From Heterostelium multicystogenum (Eukaryota; Evosea; Eumycetozoa; Acytosteliales; Acytosteliaceae): a stretch of 60,415 bases of DNA. Positions 55,450 to 60,415 of this stretch are shown piece by piece. The stretch covers positions 1 through 60,415 of the forward strand of contig RCNN01000180.1 of assembly GCA_003667245.1 (NCBI GenBank), in the 5' to 3' direction. Under the pieces are notes generated by a model. That model ran no database searches. It saw only the letters and a program-made list of their open reading frames with translations, and was not told the DNA's origin. Numbering within the stretch: position 1 is the first letter of the stretch; every line of letters begins with the position of its first letter. A program made the position numbers and the translations under genes.

Positions 55450-56059
55450 CTCGTTTAATAAATAATTCAACCAGTGTTCATCCAGGTTTTTGCCTGGATT
55501 TTTTTTTTTAAAAAAATTTTAAAAAATTTAAAAAATTTAAAATTTAAAAAAAAAAATCATCACTTTTTTCAACTCCTGTCCAACCATATTTATTTACCCT
55601 ACGACCCAAAAAGTCTTGAAATATATATATATAGAACACTGTGAGGTTCACCATTCATTAATTTATTAATAAATTATGATCACCTGGATTTCGGACAATC
55701 ACGACTGTCCCTTTGTGTCGTGAAATATATATATATATATATAGAACACTGTGAGGTTCTGACCCTCATCATTTATAAATTAATTAATAAACTATGATGA
55801 TTAAAAAAAAAACAAAAAAACAAAAATTTACAGTCATATATAAAAGTAAATTGATAAGCTATCCCATTGGTGGACTATTATAATCTTCTGTGGTACTTTA
55901 AAGTACTTAATAGTCCTCTGTTATATAGTAAGAGTATCCTATTTATTAAATATAACTTCCCATCATTTTGTTGTTGTTTTTTGTTTTAATAGACAACTAA
56001 ATATAAAAAGATCAAAAAAAAATCTTTTGAATAAACTTAATTGTTTATTAATATTGATT
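55450..56059. other. Repeat-rich flank of the retrotransposon
   Basis: It contains an ATCCAGG-TTTTTG-CCTGGAT hairpin followed by nine T's (55480-55508), A/T-only palindromic sequence (55500-55555), a duplicated ~70-bp unit (55618-55683 and 55722-55800, sharing ATAGAACACTGTGAGGTTC), and an 18-bp match to the LTR 3' end (55933-55950). Probably a graveyard of older insertions. Confidence 0.55.
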
Positions 56060-57098
56060 TTAATTGTATGGATACAATCCAATGTAGTAAGTAATTGATT
56101 GTTGAAGCTGGCAAACCTTGCAAAAAGTCAACACGCCAAAGTGCAGTACCTCCAACATTCATACCATTGTACTTCTGGTAGAGTGATTGTGGAGTATCAT
56201 ATTGGTATTGTCTAACTGTCAATGTACCTGGAAGGAAGACATTGGCATAAGGCATACCGTTCAACTGTTGATAGGTAACAGCTGGGAAATTATTTCCGAG
56301 ATTAAGAATTCCATTTATACCAATACTAAGGTTATCATTTGTACCAGCGACGTTACAGGTAGTACCAAACAAACCATAATCCATAGCTTGGCAGTTGTAT
56401 AATATCCATAGAGTGGTAGACCAATTATTAGCTTACGGGGATTGTTGACATAGTTCTTCCAGTTATTGACATTGGATCTGACTGTGTTAGTTGGTGAATT
56501 TGGAGCAAGTGGATTGGAAGACCAACCCATATCATAACACATAAGAATGAAATAATCGGAATAGTCAGAGTTGTAGTTAGATGCATCTGTTCCACAACCA
56601 ACGGCAAGAGAGGCAACATAGTTTGCATTTAATGATCTTAAATATTGGAATGCTGCCTTGGTCCAAACATTTTTGTAGTTATTGGCGGTAAATTCACCTT
56701 CAATATCCAAGTGGGAAACCATCTCCACCAAATTGAACTATTTTTTGAATATCAGTGGTGTACTGTTGGTTATTAAAGTAGTTCTGGCACACAGAGTTGG
56801 ATGAAGAGCAAGTTAAGGCAACCATATTATGGACGGCTACACCATTGTTGTGGGCAGTTTGGATGAGTTGAGTCAGAGCGGTAGTATTGGTCCATTGACT
56901 GAATGAGGTGACAATATTATTTTCTGGAGACCATTTAATGAGATTCTGATAGGCGGACAGAGGTTGATTATACATGGTAAAGTATGAAAACATGAGCTTG
57001 TTATTATAGTTTTACACCAGGTGGAAAAGCAGCAATCGCATTTTCTACCATTAAAATAATAGAAAAGATAGTACATAGATTAAAGTTGTAGATTTCAT
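56060..57098 (-). CDS. GH18 chitinase/chitobiase-like protein, secreted
   Basis: Glycoside hydrolase family 18 (TIM barrel). A hydrophobic N-terminus (MKSTTLIYV...) suggests a signal peptide. Barrel pieces: KLMFSYFTMYNQPLSAYQ, NNGVAVHNMVALTCSS, IVQFGGDGF...HLDIEGEF with the catalytic Asp-Ile-Glu, LNANYVASLAVG, SDYFILMCYDMGWSS, PRKLIIGLPLYGYY and a terminal VGGTALWRVDFL with the barrel Trp. The LDIEGE motif keeps the catalytic Glu. Frame changes near 57055, 57005, 56725, 56395 and 56085; the last gives the family-like end GLYPYN and stop at 56060. Chitin-like polymers are not typical of dictyostelid spores, so food-derived or N-glycan substrates are also possible. Confidence 0.75.
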
Positions 57099-58166
57099 TT
57101 TTGAAATAATTGTTGTTGTTGGAATATATTATTTGTTCCAAAATTTAGATCAATATATAGTCTCTCATCCAAATGAGGGAATTCTTAAATGATATTAATT
57201 TCTAATAAGTTTTATCTTTTTGAGGAAAATTTGCCCTGATTTGGGATTTTTTTTAATGGATTTGATTTTGATTGATTTGACAACTTCCAAAACATATCTT
57301 TCTATCATGAGGGATTCAGATTATATTATCAGTTACAACTTTTGATGGTTTGTGGAAGAAATCAATAACATTAAATACAAAAATAAAACTATTTAATAAA
57401 GATATGTTGTTAAATGATAATCAGTCTGAGAATTAAATCTTTTAAGATGGTTTAACCTTAGTGGTCTATACCCTAGGCATGAACAAAAAGAATATAAAAC
57501 ATTTATAAAACTAATAACAAACCACCCTATTTGAGAACATTCATTAATACTTTGATTCGTCCATGTCTAACAATTTCCATCATTCGTTGAGATTCTAATG
57601 GATTTCATTCATCTCATTTAATATACATTGACTCATTAAGTAGTGCCTCTTTCTTCATTGATTTATTGAACCTCTCTGATTTTTCTACTTCTGTTTGGTC
57701 TTTGATAATTTCGTACATGGATTTTCTTTATTAAAAGAATATTAGTCTATTCATTTTCTATATGGTGTCATATAAGCGCAATTCTAATATGTTGTGAACT
57801 TCATCATATCACCAAAAAAATGTACACACTGATTTACAACTAATTTTAAATATTGTTTATCAACATAGTGATTAAGAATAGACTAATATTATTTGAATCT
57901 TTAGTCCAAAAGATAATTTAGAAACATTGCAATAAACATGTTCCAATTCTAAAATTGTACAATACAAGAATAATAATAATGGTAATATGTTGTACTCCCA
58001 ATTCTTAAATTTTTTCATAAAACAATATAATAAACATTAGACTTAAACAATCCTGGATATTCTGGAAAGTCATATATATATATATAATAAAAGTTTATTG
58101 TAATGTACATTTGCTCCTATTGAGGGGATTCAAAAGTGATTTTGGGTCTTCTGTTACTTGAGTTTC
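57099..58166. other. 1.07 kb intergenic, AT-rich, with a 15-bp inverted repeat
   Basis: Upstream of the GH18 gene and downstream of the kinase. AATATTAGTCTATTC (57738-57752) is the exact reverse complement of 57876-57890. No gene recognised. Confidence 0.45.
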
Positions 58167-59631
58167 TTAGTGGAGGTTGGGTGATCCATTCGTTGGTGTT
58201 GGGTTTGTACTATCAACAATTTCGTTTGAAGATGTTTGATTTATATTATTAGTGTTACTATTATTTACATGGTTATTGTTTAAGTTATTAGTGCCAACTT
58301 GATGTTCGGTAGCATCAATATAAATCGTGTTGTGAAATCTCCTGGTTGTCATCACTAATATTTTCAAGATCTTCAGAATATAAATTGATTGTTGGTGGAG
58401 GGATATTTGGTATGTGAATTGACTCTGATAAAATATGATGGGTTTGTGGATAAATATCATTTTCGTAACCAAAAATTAATTCGTCTTCATCATTTCCATA
58501 TGCTATTTCAAGTGGATCAAATTTAGATTCTGCTGCTACTGGAATGAATGGTTCGAATTCTAGTTGCTTTGTGCACCATCTAAACACATAATTTAGTTAG
58601 ATAACTTATATTCTGATAAAATAAAAGTATATGTACCTATGATTCTTAATTTGGTGTATAGTAAATCTTTGATTGTGATCTATTTGTAGAATACCCTTAA
58701 TCAAATCACACAAATCTTTATCAATATCCTGCGGAAACTCTATATTACATCTTGAAATATTCTCAAATAACATATTACATGTTTGTACCTGAGAATGGGA
58801 ATCTACCTATAGTCATTAATATCTGAAAGTATCTAATTAGTAAATGAAGAACTAAGCTAATATGATAGTGTAGGACTTACAAAGTTACACCCATTGCCAA
58901 ATATCAATTTTGAAAAGGTGAAAAGTTCTTTGAAATGATGTTAGCTCTGGTGTTGAAAAGCAGGAGATCCATAGCTTTCTAGATAAACATTCGAAATCGT
59001 CTAAAAGAGAACTATCCTCTGAAACACCAAAATCTGTCAACTTTAATAGTCCATCGTTTGTAAATAATATATTATCTGGTTTAATATCTAAAAATATATG
59101 ATTAGTCTTAAAATGATGCTAGCTTGGCCTAACAACTATACAAACCTCTAATGTAAAATCTTTTGTGAAATGAATATATTCGATTGCTTGAATTAATTGG
59201 TTAAAGATGTTCTGTGCTTGAATGAGTGGTAGTTTGGAGTTGGGAGATGATTCCAAGAGATTTTGAAGAGTTCCACCACCAACGTATTCCATATATAATA
59301 TAGAGTTTGCCCTTTTTCCTCAATAGTAAAATGGTCTATCAACTTGATGATATGTTTGTTATGTAGTTTCTTAGTGGATGTTGATTTCTTTGAGTACAGA
59401 AGCCTCTCCACCAGGGATCTTTTTTCAACCTAGCACGCTTCAATATTTTTACGGCAACACGTTTTTGAGTGAATGTATCCATGCCATCTTTTTACCTTGC
59501 CATATGCACCTTCACCAAAACCTCGCCCAAAATGTAGTTCTTTATCAACTTTGGTCCCTTTCTCTTATATTGTATATCATCTACTTCATCTAGGTTGTAA
59601 CTATAAAATCATTTCTATAATCTACCTCCAT
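58167..59631 (-). CDS. lkb1: LKB1/STK11-like serine/threonine kinase
   Basis: LKB1 is the master upstream kinase of AMPK-family kinases. It starts near 59631; then KRKGPKLIKNYILGE and a Gly-rich GEGAYGKVK lead to AVKILKRARLKK with the ATP-site Lys. Next are LHNKHIIKLIDHF, IFNQLIQAIEYIHF, the catalytic-loop LDIKPDNILF and TDFGVSEDSSLLDDFE, matching the LKB1 pattern HKDIKPGNLL and SDLGVAEAL. The segment CDLIKGILQIDHNQRFTIHQIKNHR joins over an intron to WCTKQLEFEPF (the LKB1 ...QHSWF block). The C-terminal tail is acidic, then Asn/Thr-rich, ending at 58167. About four introns and several one-base shifts (near 59570, 59430, 59300, 58325), so exon limits are approximate. Confidence 0.65.
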
Positions 59632-60415
59632 TTTCTATATATATATAATTTAATGTATATAAGATAGTTGAAGGAAATTATATATAATAATATTGATATA
59701 AATAGCTTTACTAAATTTGAATCAAGATTGATTATAATTCTGAATACTACTTGTATCTTAAAGTATTATCTTTTCAAGTTGCTGAAGTCTTTTGTACTTC
59801 GACTATTGATATTATATTATATGTTGTAGTTGTAACAATTGCTATTATTGTTGTGTTGTTGTTATTGTTGCTATTTAGTTTGGAAATTGAATATAAAGAC
59901 TGTCTTTATTGATGGCTTGAATGTGTACTGTTATGGAACCAATACAATGCTGTATTATCACAATTGAACCAACCAGTAAAAAAACACCAAATAAACAATA
60001 AATACAAATAAATAGATAATATTTAATGTACACCGTGAATAACTGTAGTGTCGTAGTAGTGAATGGTGTGGTTTTTGCTTCACTATCTATCTATTTGTTT
60101 TTTTTAATTATTTGCTTGTCCTATCTATGATGGTGTGAGAAGAGGTGAGGGATTTCTAACGACCAGTAGGTGTTTTGTTGGTGAAAGAGGTGGTGTAGTG
60201 GGGAAAAGAAGGAGAAGTAGAATAGATATGATTTTAAAAATAACAACCTAATAGAGGATATAAATATATATTTGTTGTTTCTATTAGCAAAACAAAAACA
60301 ACACAATAATTTATTAATTATTTGTGTATTTTATATGAATTAATATTATATTTAATGCTATTATTAGGTAATGTTTGCAAATTATGAGTTTGAGTTTGAG
60401 TTTGTAATGAGTGTG
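59632..60415. other. Intergenic, AT-rich, to the right edge
   Basis: Promoter side of the kinase. (TA)n at 59638-59646, TTGTTG-rich sequence at 59820-59875 and a G/A-rich patch at 60130-60215. No gene seen; short ORFs here look like chance. Confidence 0.45.

Noticed and set aside
58552..58566. GGTTCGAATTC as a tRNA B box
   Set aside because: It lies within kinase coding sequence and no acceptor or D arm can be formed.

Overview
The window is nuclear DNA of a dictyostelid social amoeba. It is AT-rich, with short AT-rich GT-AG introns, genes packed on both strands, poly-Q and poly-N tracts (CAA/CAG, AAT/AAC), an HssA-like glycine-rich gene, FNIP-repeat and BTB genes, a polyketide-synthase fragment, and a Ty3/gypsy chromovirus sitting just downstream of a tRNA gene. 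Intergenic DNA is richer in AT than the exons. I cannot name the species.

Layout. 1-10 kb: a partial gene at the left edge, an HssA-like small protein, a tricarboxylate-type mitochondrial carrier, an NAD-isocitrate dehydrogenase regulatory subunit with a separate presequence exon, Elongin C, kynureninase, and a Uma2-like nuclease-fold protein. 10-20 kb: a candidate Class I small RNA with its upstream DUSE element, the replication-fork protein Timeless, aspartyl aminopeptidase, an FMN-reductase-type flavoprotein and prefoldin 6. 20-30 kb: a Yae1-domain protein with a cysteine-rich insert, a very divergent alpha-tubulin, Mediator subunit 15 (KIX domain plus poly-Q), a solo polyketide-synthase acyltransferase fragment and a SIRT1-type deacetylase. 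30-42 kb: the EARP partner EIPR1, an F-box/FNIP protein, head-to-head mitochondrial ribosomal proteins mL43 and uL4m, a cytochrome b5 domain protein, a BTB-BACK-discoidin-like protein and PIG-H. 42-49 kb: a CARMIL-like leucine-rich-repeat protein without the capping-protein-binding tail, an S28 serine peptidase, a small secreted cysteine-containing protein and a DNase I-fold (EEP) protein. 49.4-56 kb: tRNA-Trp with an intron, then a 5.9 kb LTR retrotransposon with identical LTRs. 56-60.4 kb: a GH18 chitinase-like protein and an LKB1/STK11-like kinase.

Most neighbours are unrelated housekeeping genes. The clearest functional pairing is mL43/uL4m, which share a ~306 bp divergent promoter. The tRNA and retrotransposon form a target-and-insert pair.

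Caution on reading frames. About half of the genes carry one or more apparent single-base indels, often in short homopolymer runs, while other genes are clean (the CARMIL-like protein over 2.2 kb, kynureninase, Elongin C, the isocitrate dehydrogenase). In most cases conserved protein sequence continues in the next frame, so I treat these as real genes with probable base-level errors, not pseudogenes, unless stated. Exon limits are given where splice sites and phase agree.
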